A DNA stretch of 64,000 bases from assembly GCA_039028795.1 (NCBI GenBank), contig JBCCHJ010000016.1, positions 25,050-89,049 of the forward strand, read 5' to 3'. Positions 6,960 through 15,843 of this stretch are shown here, one piece after another. The notes below the pieces were generated by a model. It was not told the DNA's origin and ran no database searches. It saw only the letters and a program-made list of their open reading frames with translations. This stretch comes from Thermohalobaculum sp039028795. GTDB lineage: Bacteria; Pseudomonadota; Alphaproteobacteria; Rhodobacterales; Rhodobacteraceae. A program made the position numbers and the translations under genes. The stretch's first letter is position 1. Every line of letters begins with the position of its first letter.

Positions 6960-9257
6960 ATGAACAAGTACGCCACCTTTCAAGGCCGGATCGAGGACGC
7001 TCGTTTCGTCACGGGCAAAGGGTATTATGCGACGGATCTGAAAGCCGAGGGTATGGTCCACGGTGCCGTCGCCCGGTCTCAGGTTGCGCACGGTCAGATC
7101 ACCGCCATCGATATTGCTGCAGCAGAAGATTTCCCGGGCGTGCTGGCGGTCATCACTTCAGAGGATCTGACGGTCGACGGCCCCACGCATATGCCCTGTG
7201 GCCCGAACTTGCCGATGACCAATGGCGAGCCTGCCTTCCAGGCCGCGCGCCCGATCCTGGCGGTCGATCGGGTCCGTCATGTTGGCCAGGCCGTTGTGTT
7301 CGTGGTGGCGGAAACCGAGGCCGCCGCACGCGATGCCGCCGCGCTGATCGAGATCGAGGTTGACGAGATTGACGCTGTGACCGAAGCCATCGATGCCCAG
7401 GCAGAGGGCGCGCCGGTGATCCACCCAGAAGTGCCCGACAATATTGCCTATGTCTGGAGCCGCGGTGACCATGATGCGGCGCAGGCCGCCATTGATGCGG
7501 CACCGCGCAAGGTTTCGCTGGCCTCGCATGTCAGCCGGATCGCCGTGCATTCCATGGAGCCCCGGGCGGCGTTAGCCGAGATCGTCGATGGCCGGATCTA
7601 TCTGCAAAGCTGCTCACAATCGCCACACGCGATCAAGGGTCAGATCGCTGCGATCTTCGGGGAGGAACCCGCGAATGTAAGGGTGAAGACCCATGACGTC
7701 GGCGGGTCGTTCGGCATGAAGATCGCTGCTTACTTGGAAGACGTGCTCTGTGTGTACGCAGCGAAGAAACTAGGCCGTCCTGTGAAGTGGGTTTCGGACC
7801 GGTCCGAAGCCGCGTTGGTCGATGATCATGGCCGCGACATGCGGTTCGACGGTACTTTGGCTTTCGACGATAACGGTGCTCTGCTGGGCTTGCGCGTCCA
7901 TTGGGACATCAATATCGGTGCATTTCTGCAAGGCAGATCTCTGGGCGGTCTTGGCAATCTGGGCGGGATTTCCGGACCCTATCGCATCGGCCCGACCGCA
8001 GCGGATGCCCATGGCTGCTACACCAACACCCATACCACCGGGCCTTACCGGGGCGCCGGGCGGCCGGAAGCGACCTATTGCATTGAACGCCTGATGGATC
8101 TGGCCGCCCATGATCTGGGGGTCGATCCCTTCGAGTTTCGCCGCCGCAATCTGGTGCCGCCCAGTGCCATGCCTTGGGATACGGGCTTTATGTTCGAATA
8201 TGATTGCGGCGAGTTCGAAGCCAATATGATCCAGGCAGCCAAGAGGTCCGATTTGAAAGGCTTCCCTGCCCGGCGCGAGGCTGCAAAGGCACGCGGAAAG
8301 CTACGCGGGCTGGGCATTGCCAATCCGATCGAGGTTGCGGGCGGGCCCTTCACCAAGCCCGGCGGCGATCATTGCCGGATCACAGTGACCGAGGATGGCG
8401 GCGCGATCATCCAGCCCGGCGCAATGTCGGTAGGTCAAGGGCTGGAGACCGCGTTCTCTGACATGGTATCCGCCAAGCTCAACATCCCAAGGGAAAAAAT
8501 CGCGTACCTTCAGGGTGACACTGATGATCTGCCCGGTGGACGCGGATCCGGTGGATCATCCTCGGCCCCGGTCGGCGGATCGGTGCTGGTCGTGACCATG
8601 GACAAGGTGATCGAAAAAGGCCGCGATATGGCGTCCGAGATGTTAGAGACCGCCCCCGCAGATATCGAGTTCGATGCCGGCGAATACCGAGTCGTCGGCA
8701 CAGACCGGCGCGTCACCCTGCCAGAGGTTGCGCGCGCCGCCGCAGAACGCGAGGAAACGCTGGATGGTCAAGGACATTTCGTGCCCACGAAGGTGACCTT
8801 TCCGAATGGCTGTCATATCTGCGAGGTGGAGATCGACCCGGAAACCGGTGTCCTGGCCATCGAGCGTTATACGGTGGTCGAAGACGTCGGCCGCGTGCTG
8901 AATGCCACCTTGTTGTCGGGGCAGATGCATGGTGGGATCGCCATGGGCGTCGGACAGACGCTGCTGGAGCGCATGTTCTACGAGCCCGGCACCGCCCAAC
9001 CCCTAACGGGCAGTTTCATGGACTATGCCATGCCACGCGCGGACATGCTGCCGGACATGAACTTTACCCATCGCGAGGTACCCACAAAGGTCAACCCGAC
9101 AGGTGCCAAAGGCGTGGGCGAGGCCGGATCCGTAGGCGCCCTGGCCGCATCGATGAACGCAGTGATCGACGCCCTGCGCCCGCTGGGCGTGACTCATATG
9201 GAGATGCCCTGCACCCCTGAACGGGTTTGGGCGGCGATACAAGCAGCCCGACCTTAG
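6960..9257 (+). CDS. xanthine-dehydrogenase-family molybdopterin-binding subunit (CoxL-like, form II type)
   Basis: 765 residues, the length of an aerobic CO-dehydrogenase-like large subunit. It has the a/b-hammerhead domain at the N-terminus and the Mo-cofactor-binding domain after about residue 150, with GGSFGMK, PYRGAGRPEA and GAKGVGEAG, the last holding the catalytic Glu of the family. The active-site loop reads YRGAGR, as in form II CoxL homologues, not the Cys-containing loop of true CO dehydrogenase, so CO oxidation is not supported. The expected FAD (CoxM-like) and 2Fe-2S (CoxS-like) subunit genes are not in this window, so this is an orphan subunit or a partner of genes elsewhere. 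It follows the CoA-transferase and crotonase genes and may hydroxylate a heterocyclic or aldehyde substrate. Confidence 0.9.
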   Translation: MNKYATFQGRIEDARFVTGKGYYATDLKAEGMVHGAVARSQVAHGQITAIDIAAAEDFPGVLAVITSEDLTVDGPTHMPCGPNLPMTNGEPAFQAARPILAVDRVRHVGQAVVFVVAETEAAARDAAALIEIEVDEIDAVTEAIDAQAEGAPVIHPEVPDNIAYVWSRGDHDAAQAAIDAAPRKVSLASHVSRIAVHSMEPRAALAEIVDGRIYLQSCSQSPHAIKGQIAAIFGEEPANVRVKTHDVGGSFGMKIAAYLEDVLCVYAAKKLGRPVKWVSDRSEAALVDDHGRDMRFDGTLAFDDNGALLGLRVHWDINIGAFLQGRSLGGLGNLGGISGPYRIGPTAADAHGCYTNTHTTGPYRGAGRPEATYCIERLMDLAAHDLGVDPFEFRRRNLVPPSAMPWDTGFMFEYDCGEFEANMIQAAKRSDLKGFPARREAAKARGKLRGLGIANPIEVAGGPFTKPGGDHCRITVTEDGGAIIQPGAMSVGQGLETAFSDMVSAKLNIPREKIAYLQGDTDDLPGGRGSGGSSSAPVGGSVLVVTMDKVIEKGRDMASEMLETAPADIEFDAGEYRVVGTDRRVTLPEVARAAAEREETLDGQGHFVPTKVTFPNGCHICEVEIDPETGVLAIERYTVVEDVGRVLNATLLSGQMHGGIAMGVGQTLLERMFYEPGTAQPLTGSFMDYAMPRADMLPDMNFTHREVPTKVNPTGAKGVGEAGSVGALAASMNAVIDALRPLGVTHMEMPCTPERVWAAIQAARP

Positions 9258-9320
9258 AGCTTTGAAAATTCGCACAAGCATGTTCCAGGGTGATGGAATG
9301 ATGTGCAAGCTTGTGCATTA

Positions 9321-9342
9321 ACCAGGTCTGATCAGACCTGGT
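9321..9342. promoter_or_regulatory. perfect 22-bp palindrome, candidate operator
   Basis: ACCAGGTCTGA followed directly by its exact reverse complement. It lies 63 bp after the molybdopterin-subunit gene and 50 bp before the GGDEF gene start at 9393. The core resembles the GGTC/GACC half-sites bound by FadR-type GntR regulators. No T-tract follows, so an operator is likelier than a terminator. The cognate regulator is not in the window. Confidence 0.45.
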
Positions 9343-9392
9343 CAAACATTCACAAGGATTTTCCCCCGACATTCACGAAGGGGAAAATCATC

Positions 9393-10688
9393 ATGATTGC
9401 TGCCGCTGCTCAGTTATCTTCACGAAGACTTCCTACACCCAGTTTTTTTGCAACCTTGGCCGGGATGTGGGTGGCGACACTACTGGTCATCGCCGCCGCG
9501 ATCACGGTTCTATCCGCACGCGATATTGCCATGCGTATGGACCAAGAGAAGATCACCACCGCCGAGGAGACGATGGCGCTGATCGCAACCCTGGCCGCCG
9601 ACATGGGAGGTCAAAAACCGCATGAGTTCGTCTCGCAAATGGTTACATCCGGCCAGTTCCAGCGCATCGGCGTCTACTGCACCAAACAAAAGGTCAATGT
9701 CGAAGGCACGCCAAACGGGCTGGTCAAAACCAAGGGCGCGCCGACGATCGCTGCCTCGGCGATCGACAGGGGCGCCCAGGTGGTGACTAAGAACCCAGAC
9801 TCGATCACCGTGGCCCGGCCGCTATTCAAGCCGGATGGCCGGTTGAGCGGTGCCGTCTACATCACGGTGGATCGGACCGAGTTTCGGCAGGTCTTCAACT
9901 CGTTAATGTCCGATCTCGCGCCGATTGTTGCCACCGTGGCGGCGGCGGGCATTGCGATCGCCTTGCTGTTGGCGAAGAAACTAAGCGCCCCGATTTCCCA
10001 CCTGACGTCGGCGGCATCCCGCATCGCCCGCGGCGCGCTGGAAACAAAAATCAAAAGCCGTGGTCCGTTAGAGTTTCGCAGGCTGTCTGCGAGTGTCTCG
10101 ACAATGGTCGATCACCTGCGCTCTAGCCTGCGCGAGATCAACCGTCTGGCCTTTGTCGATACCGTCACACGCCTGCCAAACCGCGCTGATTTTCTGAAGC
10201 GCGGCAGCGAGGCCGTGCATGAACACCGCCGTTTGCCTGGAAGCCAGATCGGCGTTCTGTTCGTCGATCTGGATGGTTTCAAGGCCATCAACGACACACA
10301 TGGGCATGATATAGGCGACAAGGTCTTGCGCCACTTTGCATTGGAACTTAGCAAAACGCTTCGGGAGACTGATGGCATGTTGAATTCGCGATCAGATCGG
10401 TTTGACACAGCAAGCCTGCCCGCCCGACTTGGCGGCGACGAATTCACTGTATTGTTGACGGGTCTGCACGAACCGACCGGCGCGGATTGTGTGGCGAAGC
10501 GGATCTTGCAAATCGTCGAGAAGCCGTTCGAGATTGACGGGATCACGCTGACGATGGGCGCAAGCATCGGCGTTGCTGTGTCAGAGGCGCAAGGCGCGGA
10601 ATTCGAACGGCTGCTGTCAGAGGCGGATGCCGCAATGTATGATGTCAAACGTGCTGGCAAGAATAACTTCAAGCGCGTGAACCTATAG
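9393..10688 (+). CDS. membrane-anchored diguanylate cyclase (periplasmic sensor, HAMP, GGDEF)
   Basis: 431 residues. Order: transmembrane helix 1 (about 17-41), a periplasmic sensor region of about 130 residues, transmembrane helix 2 (about 177-194), a HAMP linker, then a GGDEF domain (about 250-430) with an intact LGGDEF motif at about 347-351. The intact motif predicts synthesis of cyclic di-GMP. An RxxD inhibitory site is not seen at its usual place five residues before the motif; a short insertion lies there instead. ATG at 9393 is chosen because GAAGGGGA precedes it; the frame is open upstream across the 22-bp palindrome. It probably links an extracytoplasmic signal to the motile/sessile switch. 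Confidence 0.92.
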   Translation: MIAAAAQLSSRRLPTPSFFATLAGMWVATLLVIAAAITVLSARDIAMRMDQEKITTAEETMALIATLAADMGGQKPHEFVSQMVTSGQFQRIGVYCTKQKVNVEGTPNGLVKTKGAPTIAASAIDRGAQVVTKNPDSITVARPLFKPDGRLSGAVYITVDRTEFRQVFNSLMSDLAPIVATVAAAGIAIALLLAKKLSAPISHLTSAASRIARGALETKIKSRGPLEFRRLSASVSTMVDHLRSSLREINRLAFVDTVTRLPNRADFLKRGSEAVHEHRRLPGSQIGVLFVDLDGFKAINDTHGHDIGDKVLRHFALELSKTLRETDGMLNSRSDRFDTASLPARLGGDEFTVLLTGLHEPTGADCVAKRILQIVEKPFEIDGITLTMGASIGVAVSEAQGAEFERLLSEADAAMYDVKRAGKNNFKRVNL

Positions 10689-10854
10689 GCGTCTTTAAAG
10701 AACCCTTCCGGTCCGGTCATCGACATGCAGCGCGCATGTTGGTGGCCGGTCTTAGTCTCCGGTTCTTTTGAGGACTTGACGCACCACCGCGCACCCGCCC
10801 ATTTTGCCTGGGAACGGGTCCGGCGGTCGGGCCTTCGAAAGATCAAAGAGGCCC

Positions 10855-11187
10855 ATGATGCTGCTCGATGTCCGCACCTACAAATGCCATCCCGGCACGA
10901 TCAACGCTCATCTGGAACTTTACGAACGGATGGGCAAGCCACCGCAATTCCGGTGCCTGGGAACCCCGCTTTGCTATCTGAAGACCGAAACCGGCGACCC
11001 CAATGAATACGTCCATATCTGGGTGTACGAAAACGCTGGGGATCGCGAGGCAAAGCGCGCGAAGCTGTGGTCTGACGAAGAATGGTTGGCCTATACGCGG
11101 GCCTCGGCAGAACTGGGGGCTTTGGCGTCCCAGTCCAACAAGCTTATGACCCCGGTTGATTTCTGCCCGCTGAAAACAGGTCAGTGA
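10855..11187 (+). CDS. NIPSNAP family protein
   Basis: 110 residues from ATG 10855, matching a single NIPSNAP ferredoxin-like domain: LLDVRTYKCHPG at the start, a central HIWVYENAGDRE segment and a C-terminal SQSNKLMTPVDFCPL. Bacterial NIPSNAP proteins are cytoplasmic, often sit near catabolic genes and have no settled function. AAAGAGG precedes the start. The gene lies between the GGDEF and dodecin genes on the same strand with no tight coupling. Confidence 0.8.
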   Translation: MMLLDVRTYKCHPGTINAHLELYERMGKPPQFRCLGTPLCYLKTETGDPNEYVHIWVYENAGDREAKRAKLWSDEEWLAYTRASAELGALASQSNKLMTPVDFCPLKTGQ

Positions 11188-11254
11188 CAGCTGTTCTTAT
11201 TCTGCCTATGGTTGCGATACCGCGTGTTGCGAGCAACCTCAGGGAGGAAATGAG

Positions 11255-11470
11255 ATGGCAGATAGTGTCTACAAGGTCATTGAACTGGTCGGCACAAGCA
11301 CAGAGTCGTGGGAAAAGGCAGCCTCTGCCGCAGTGGATCGGGCGGGTGAGAGCCTGCGCGACTTGCGCATCGCCGAGGTCGTCGCCCAGGACATGATCAT
11401 CGAGAACAATAAAGTCACTGCCTTCCGTTCAAAGGTGAAGATCTCCTTCAAGTACGAAGGCGGAGCTTAA
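11255..11470 (+). CDS. dodecin family flavin-binding protein
   Basis: 71 residues with the dodecin pattern: VYKVIELVGTSTESWEKAASAAV, then LRDLRIAEVV and a final strand VTAFRSKVKISFKYEG. Dodecins form hollow dodecamers that store or buffer flavins in the cytoplasm. GGGAGGAAATGAG precedes the ATG, a strong ribosome site. The stop codon overlaps that of the convergent EamA gene, so no terminator fits between the two. Confidence 0.92.
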   Translation: MADSVYKVIELVGTSTESWEKAASAAVDRAGESLRDLRIAEVVAQDMIIENNKVTAFRSKVKISFKYEGGA

Positions 11471-12375
11471 TCCCGGTTCCGGCGCCAGGCGCGATGAGCG
11501 CTTGGCCCACCCGGAAGCAGCGTGAGCATGATAGAGGCACAGATCAGCGCAAGTGCCAGCAGCTTCTGCCAGGTCGCAGGATCGCCCAGCAGGATGATCG
11601 AGGAACTGACTGCCACCACTGGGGCCAGCAACGTAGCCAACGCTGCGACTGATGCCGGCAGGTGCCCGACCAGCGACGTCCAGACCGCATAGGCGATCAG
11701 CATCGGGCAAAGGATGTGCCAGGCCATCAGGGCAGTGACCAGTGGAGACGGCCATGGCACGGACCAAGGCGCCTCGATTGCCAATGCAAAGGGCCAGCAC
11801 AGGATACCAGAGGGCAGTAGAAACCAGACGGCCTGGGCCATCGGCGTTATTGACCAGGTCCGGGCTTTGGTGGCGACGATCCCCAGCGCCCAAGCTGTTG
11901 CCGAGGCCGCCATGAGAAGCGGGCCCAGCGGATTGGCGATCAGGTGATCCAGGTTCTCTGAGGCCATCACCCCAATCCCGGTCATCCCTATAATCAGCGC
12001 CAGCAGGCGGCCCATCCCAAGCCGTTCCTTCAAAAAAATGACCGAGAACAGGGCCGTCAGCGCGGGCATGATGTAGGCGATGATTGCGGCCTTCGAGGTC
12101 TCCGTCAGCAACTGACCGAATGTGACCAGCACATTGAAGGCAAAGACCGTCAGCAGACCGGCCATCAGAAGGGGCCAAAGCTCGCCCTGCTGGGGTCTCA
12201 GCCTATGTCCCGATATCCAGACCACGAGGGTGAGCAACGCGCCAGCGGCCGTCAGCGCAACCGCGCGGATTGTGAAGGGTGGGATCTCGGTCAACAGTGT
12301 TTTTACGGCAGGCCAGTTAAGCCCCCAGAATAGACCGATCAGACCGACGATGATCCAGGTTTGCGTGCGGCTCAT
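11467..12375 (-). CDS. EamA/DMT-family transporter
   Basis: 302 residues with about ten hydrophobic helices in two EamA repeats, including the FWGLNWPAVK start of repeat 1 and LAPVVAVSSSIILLGD near the end of repeat 2. The family exports or imports small metabolites through the inner membrane. Its start overlaps the stop of the upstream dehydrogenase by ATGA, so it should be translated with it and may move that enzyme's substrate or product. It ends against the dodecin gene with overlapping stops. Confidence 0.9.
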   Translation of the reverse strand: MSRTQTWIIVGLIGLFWGLNWPAVKTLLTEIPPFTIRAVALTAAGALLTLVVWISGHRLRPQQGELWPLLMAGLLTVFAFNVLVTFGQLLTETSKAAIIAYIMPALTALFSVIFLKERLGMGRLLALIIGMTGIGVMASENLDHLIANPLGPLLMAASATAWALGIVATKARTWSITPMAQAVWFLLPSGILCWPFALAIEAPWSVPWPSPLVTALMAWHILCPMLIAYAVWTSLVGHLPASVAALATLLAPVVAVSSSIILLGDPATWQKLLALALICASIMLTLLPGGPSAHRAWRRNRD

Positions 12376-13430
12376 CCCAGGGCGCCGGCAACGGCTGCGC
12401 CAAATGATTTGGTACCAAGCGTGCCGCCCAGATCAGCCGTACGCGACGCCGGGTCGGCAAGGACCCGGTCTACACAAATCCGGATCGCCTCGGCGGCTTT
12501 GGCCAAGTCATTTCGATCATGGCGCGCGCCCAACCAATCCAGAAGCATTGCAGCAGATAGGATCAGTGAGGTGGGATTGGCCTTGTCGTGGCCTGCTATA
12601 TCAGGCGCTGACCCGTGTTGCGCCTGGGCTGCACAAAGATCATCCCCAGCCATGATCGCCCCCGAAAGCCCCAGCGAACCTGAAAGTTCCCCGGCCAGGT
12701 CCGAAAGGATGTCCCCGTACATGTTGCCAGTGACAATAACGTCAAACTCTTGCGGCCTTCGTACCAAATGGGCGCACATCGCATCGATCAGAACAGGTTC
12801 GATCGTGACTTCGGGAAAGTCCTTTCCAACTGTTTCGACAGCTTCCAGAAACAGACCATCGCCCATCTTCAGCACATTTGCCTTGTGAACAGGGGTAAGG
12901 TGTTTCTTCCTGGTCATTGCCAGTTCGAACGCGCGACGCGCGATCCGCTCGCAGGCCCGACGCGTGACCTTGCGCATCGAGATCACCATATCAGGATCGG
13001 GCATCAATTCGGCATGGCCTTGGTGCATATTGCGGTCCGAGTAATGTCCCTCGGTTACCTCGCGGACAATGACCAGATCAAACATGCCACCCTTGGCTGG
13101 AATACCGGGGGGTGTCCGCGCAGGCCGGATATTGGCATAGAGGTCGAAGTTCGTCCGGGTGAACGCCGAAAAATTGATGCCTCCCTGCTCCGGCGGCGGA
13201 TAGTCTGCAGCCTGGTTCGGGCCCAGGATCACACCGTGATACCTGGGGAAGCGTTCGATCAGATCATTGCGGAAGGTCGAGCCGAATTTTTCCAAACTTT
13301 CGAAACCGACAATGTCCATTGAAAAGTTCAGAGCCAAGCCGAAATTTGCGTTGACGCGGTCCAGCACCCTCATCGTTGCATCTGTGATTTCGGGCCCGAT
13401 GCCATCGCCAGGCAGAACAAGGATATCCAT
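12372..13430 (-). CDS. isopropylmalate/isocitrate dehydrogenase-family beta-decarboxylating dehydrogenase
   Basis: 352 residues. Family marks are LPGDGIGPEI at the N-terminus, YANIRPAR, the VIVREVTEG loop, HKANVLKMGDG, and GNMYGDILSDLAGELSGSLGL, which holds the metal-binding aspartates. These enzymes oxidise a 2-hydroxy-3-carboxy acid and decarboxylate it with NAD(P). The loop reads REVTEG, nearer to the tartrate/homoisocitrate branch than to the classical LeuB sequence, and a transporter follows in the same operon, so a catabolic substrate is more likely than leucine synthesis. GGAG lies nine bases before the ATG. It diverges from the MmgE/PrpD gene with 73 bp between them. Confidence 0.88.
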   Translation of the reverse strand: MDILVLPGDGIGPEITDATMRVLDRVNANFGLALNFSMDIVGFESLEKFGSTFRNDLIERFPRYHGVILGPNQAADYPPPEQGGINFSAFTRTNFDLYANIRPARTPPGIPAKGGMFDLVIVREVTEGHYSDRNMHQGHAELMPDPDMVISMRKVTRRACERIARRAFELAMTRKKHLTPVHKANVLKMGDGLFLEAVETVGKDFPEVTIEPVLIDAMCAHLVRRPQEFDVIVTGNMYGDILSDLAGELSGSLGLSGAIMAGDDLCAAQAQHGSAPDIAGHDKANPTSLILSAAMLLDWLGARHDRNDLAKAAEAIRICVDRVLADPASRTADLGGTLGTKSFGAAVAGALG

Positions 13431-13503
13431 ATGCGGGCTCCGTCAATGCTTGACCAAAGCTTAGGCGTGACGTCTGCTTAGGCGCAACTCTTCAAGGTGC
13501 CCG

Positions 13504-14841
13504 ATGGACGTCATCGACCGTTTTGCAGATTTCGCGGCGCACATAGCGCCGCCCGAGGCGGCACTTGCGGCGGCGCGGCTTTGCCTGTTGGACTGGTACG
13601 GTGCGGCGATTGCCGGTTCAGGCGAAATGCCGGCGGCGGCCCTGCGCCGCGTATTGCCGGGAGATGGACCATCCCGGTTGATCCCGGACGGCGCCGGCAG
13701 AGATCCCCGAACCGCGGCATTGATCAACGGCACGGCATCCCACATCGTCGAAGTCGACGACATCTACCGGCCAGGGCTTTATCACCCCGGCGTCGTGACC
13801 ATTCCGGCGGCCTTGGCTTTGGCCGAGACCGAGAACGCAAGCGCCGGTCACATGTTGCGCGGGATCATTGCAGGCTATGAGGTTGGAAACCGCATCGCCC
13901 AGGCCATCAATCCCGCGCACTACCGACATTGGCATACAACCGGGACGGTCGGACATTTCGGAGCCGCAACGGCCGGGGCGACTGTGCTGGGCCTGAACGC
14001 TGATCAGACGGCCCATGCCCTGGCCACAGCTGCGACCATGGCCGCAGGACTGCGCCATGCTTTTTCGTCGGATGCGATGTCCAAACCATTGCATGCAGGG
14101 CGTGCGGCGGAGGCCGGGGTTCTATGTGCTTTGGCAGCCCGGCATGGTGCAACCGGCGTTCGCAGCATCCTGAATGCGGATTCTGGTTTCATCGCCGCCA
14201 TGGCCGATGAAGTGAATTGGGCTATAGCGCTGGAGGATCTGGGCACGGATTGGACGATTTGCAATACGACGCCGAAGGCCCATGCTTGTTGCGGTCACAA
14301 TTTTGCGGCTTTGGACGCGGTTCGGCACTTGGTGCAAATGCACGCGGTCGAAGCCGAAGATATTCAGGTCATCGACGTCGCGACCTATCGCGCCGCCCTT
14401 GAAATTTGTGGCAATCCTGACCCAAGAAGCGCCGCCGAGGGGCGTTTCTCGCTGCCCTGGTGCGCTGCTGTGATGGCTGTTGAGGGTTCGGTCACACCGG
14501 CCGCCTTCTCAGATGACAGTCTTGGCGACAAGCGCATCCGCGACCTGGCAGGACGCGTCGCGCTGATGATCGACGAAGAGGCCGAGGCAAAATTCCCGAA
14601 CGCCCGGTCCGCAACAGTGATTCTGCACTTGAAGGACGGCCGAAACGTCAAGCAGCACCGCCCTACACGGAAAGGTGATCCGGACGATCCACTCAGCGAT
14701 ACCGATCTGATTTCAAAGTTCAGTGCTTTAAGCACCCCTGTGATTGGTCAATCAGCAGCCGATAGCTTGGCAAACAGCATCTTGAATTTGTCGCTCGAGG
14801 ATTCTACGCATGGGCTGCGTGTTCGTGATTTGAGTGACTAA
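13504..14841 (+). CDS. MmgE/PrpD family protein (2-methylcitrate dehydratase-like)
   Basis: 445 residues covering the whole MmgE/PrpD fold: an all-helical N-terminal domain with ASHIVEVDDIYRPGLYHPGVV and a C-terminal domain from about residue 270 with KAHACCGHNFAALDA. Members dehydrate 2-methylcitrate, isomerise aconitate-like acids or decarboxylate cis-aconitate. No prpB/prpC neighbours are present, so the methylcitrate cycle is not indicated. An EamA transporter follows 45 bp later on the same strand, and the dehydrogenase operon diverges from its promoter region; together these suggest use of a di- or tricarboxylic acid. AAGG lies six bases upstream of the ATG. Confidence 0.88.
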   Translation: MDVIDRFADFAAHIAPPEAALAAARLCLLDWYGAAIAGSGEMPAAALRRVLPGDGPSRLIPDGAGRDPRTAALINGTASHIVEVDDIYRPGLYHPGVVTIPAALALAETENASAGHMLRGIIAGYEVGNRIAQAINPAHYRHWHTTGTVGHFGAATAGATVLGLNADQTAHALATAATMAAGLRHAFSSDAMSKPLHAGRAAEAGVLCALAARHGATGVRSILNADSGFIAAMADEVNWAIALEDLGTDWTICNTTPKAHACCGHNFAALDAVRHLVQMHAVEAEDIQVIDVATYRAALEICGNPDPRSAAEGRFSLPWCAAVMAVEGSVTPAAFSDDSLGDKRIRDLAGRVALMIDEEAEAKFPNARSATVILHLKDGRNVKQHRPTRKGDPDDPLSDTDLISKFSALSTPVIGQSAADSLANSILNLSLEDSTHGLRVRDLSD

Positions 14842-14886
14842 CGTATTGGTTGTATGAGGTTTCTTTAGGCCATTATCGAGGCTGCA

Positions 14887-15819
14887 TTGTCCGACCAAAA
14901 GACCGATGTACGCCCGGCCCAAATCGGGAACCGATGGCTGAATAGCTGGACCGATCTTCCAGGTAATGTTCGTGGCGGGCTGCTCTATATCGCCGGACTC
15001 GCTGTTTTTGCCGTCGTCATCGCGCTGATCAAGCTTGCAGGTGAGGGCTTGCACGTTACTCAGATCCTGCTCGTCCGGCAGGCGACAATGGTGCTGATCG
15101 CCGTGCCCGTTATCGTCGTCGGATTGCCGGACTCATTGCGGACAACGCGTCCAATGTTGCAGTTCAGCCGAATCGTCTTCGCGTTTTTGGCGATGGTACT
15201 CGGGTTTTCGTCGCTGATTCATTTGGGACTGGCCGAGACGATCATCATCTCGTTCTCGAAGGCGTTTTTCACAACCCTGCTCGCAATTTTCCTGCTGAAT
15301 GAAATTGTCCGGCGATCTCGATGGGTTGCCCTGGTTCTGGGGTTCGCTGGGGTCTTGGTCGTGGTTTGGCCGGAGCAGGGTCAAAGCGTCGGAATTTGGC
15401 ATCTCGCCGCGATGGGCAGTGCGATATGCGTGGCGGTCGTGACCGTATATGTCCGCATCCTGGCTCAAGTCGATAAACCAGTATCGATCTTGACTTATCA
15501 GGCCTTGGGTGTCGGCATACTGATGCTGCCATTCGCAATATGGAATTGGCAGGCGCCGACGATCTACGAGTGGGGGCTGCTTGCCTGCATCGGGGCGCTT
15601 TCAGTGGTGGCCCAGTATTTGAACATCCTGGCCATGAAGTATGGTGAGGCCAGCGCCATCGCACCGTTGGAATACACGCTTTTGGTGTTTGGCACGGCGT
15701 TGGGATGGTGGCTGTTCACGGAATGGCCGGATCTTCAGGACTGGATCGGTGCGGCAATTATCGTTGGTTCTGCGATTTACGTTCTTGGGCGCGAACGTAA
15801 GTCTAAACCCAAGACATAA
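14887..15819 (+). CDS. EamA/DMT-family transporter
   Basis: 310 residues with ten predicted helices after a hydrophilic N-terminus of about 30 residues. The two EamA repeats are seen in LARQATM-type helix 2 wording (ILLVRQATMVLIAV) and LGFAGVLVVVWPEQG at the end of repeat 1, with EYTLLVFGTALGWWLFTEWPDLQDWIGAAIIV in repeat 2. The start is TTG at 14887 with GAGG upstream. It probably forms a transcript with the MmgE/PrpD gene and may carry that enzyme's acid substrate. It is unrelated at close range to the EamA protein at 11467. It converges on the tartrate dehydrogenase gene with 24 bp between stops. Confidence 0.9.
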   Translation: MSDQKTDVRPAQIGNRWLNSWTDLPGNVRGGLLYIAGLAVFAVVIALIKLAGEGLHVTQILLVRQATMVLIAVPVIVVGLPDSLRTTRPMLQFSRIVFAFLAMVLGFSSLIHLGLAETIIISFSKAFFTTLLAIFLLNEIVRRSRWVALVLGFAGVLVVVWPEQGQSVGIWHLAAMGSAICVAVVTVYVRILAQVDKPVSILTYQALGVGILMLPFAIWNWQAPTIYEWGLLACIGALSVVAQYLNILAMKYGEASAIAPLEYTLLVFGTALGWWLFTEWPDLQDWIGAAIIVGSAIYVLGRERKSKPKT

Positions 15820-15843
15820 GGCGCGGGTCGCGGGTCCTTGCCG

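Noticed and set aside
5820..7091. Long minus-strand open frame (423 codons) opposite the crotonase gene
   Set aside because: It is the antisense shadow of three well-supported plus-strand genes in GC-rich DNA.
6960..9257. True aerobic CO dehydrogenase large subunit
   Set aside because: The active-site loop is YRGAGR instead of the Cys-containing form I loop, and CoxM/CoxS genes are missing.
13504..14841. Methylcitrate-cycle operon
   Set aside because: Only a PrpD-like gene is present; no prpB or prpC is near, and the PrpF-like and isocitrate-lyase-like genes are 37 kb away.
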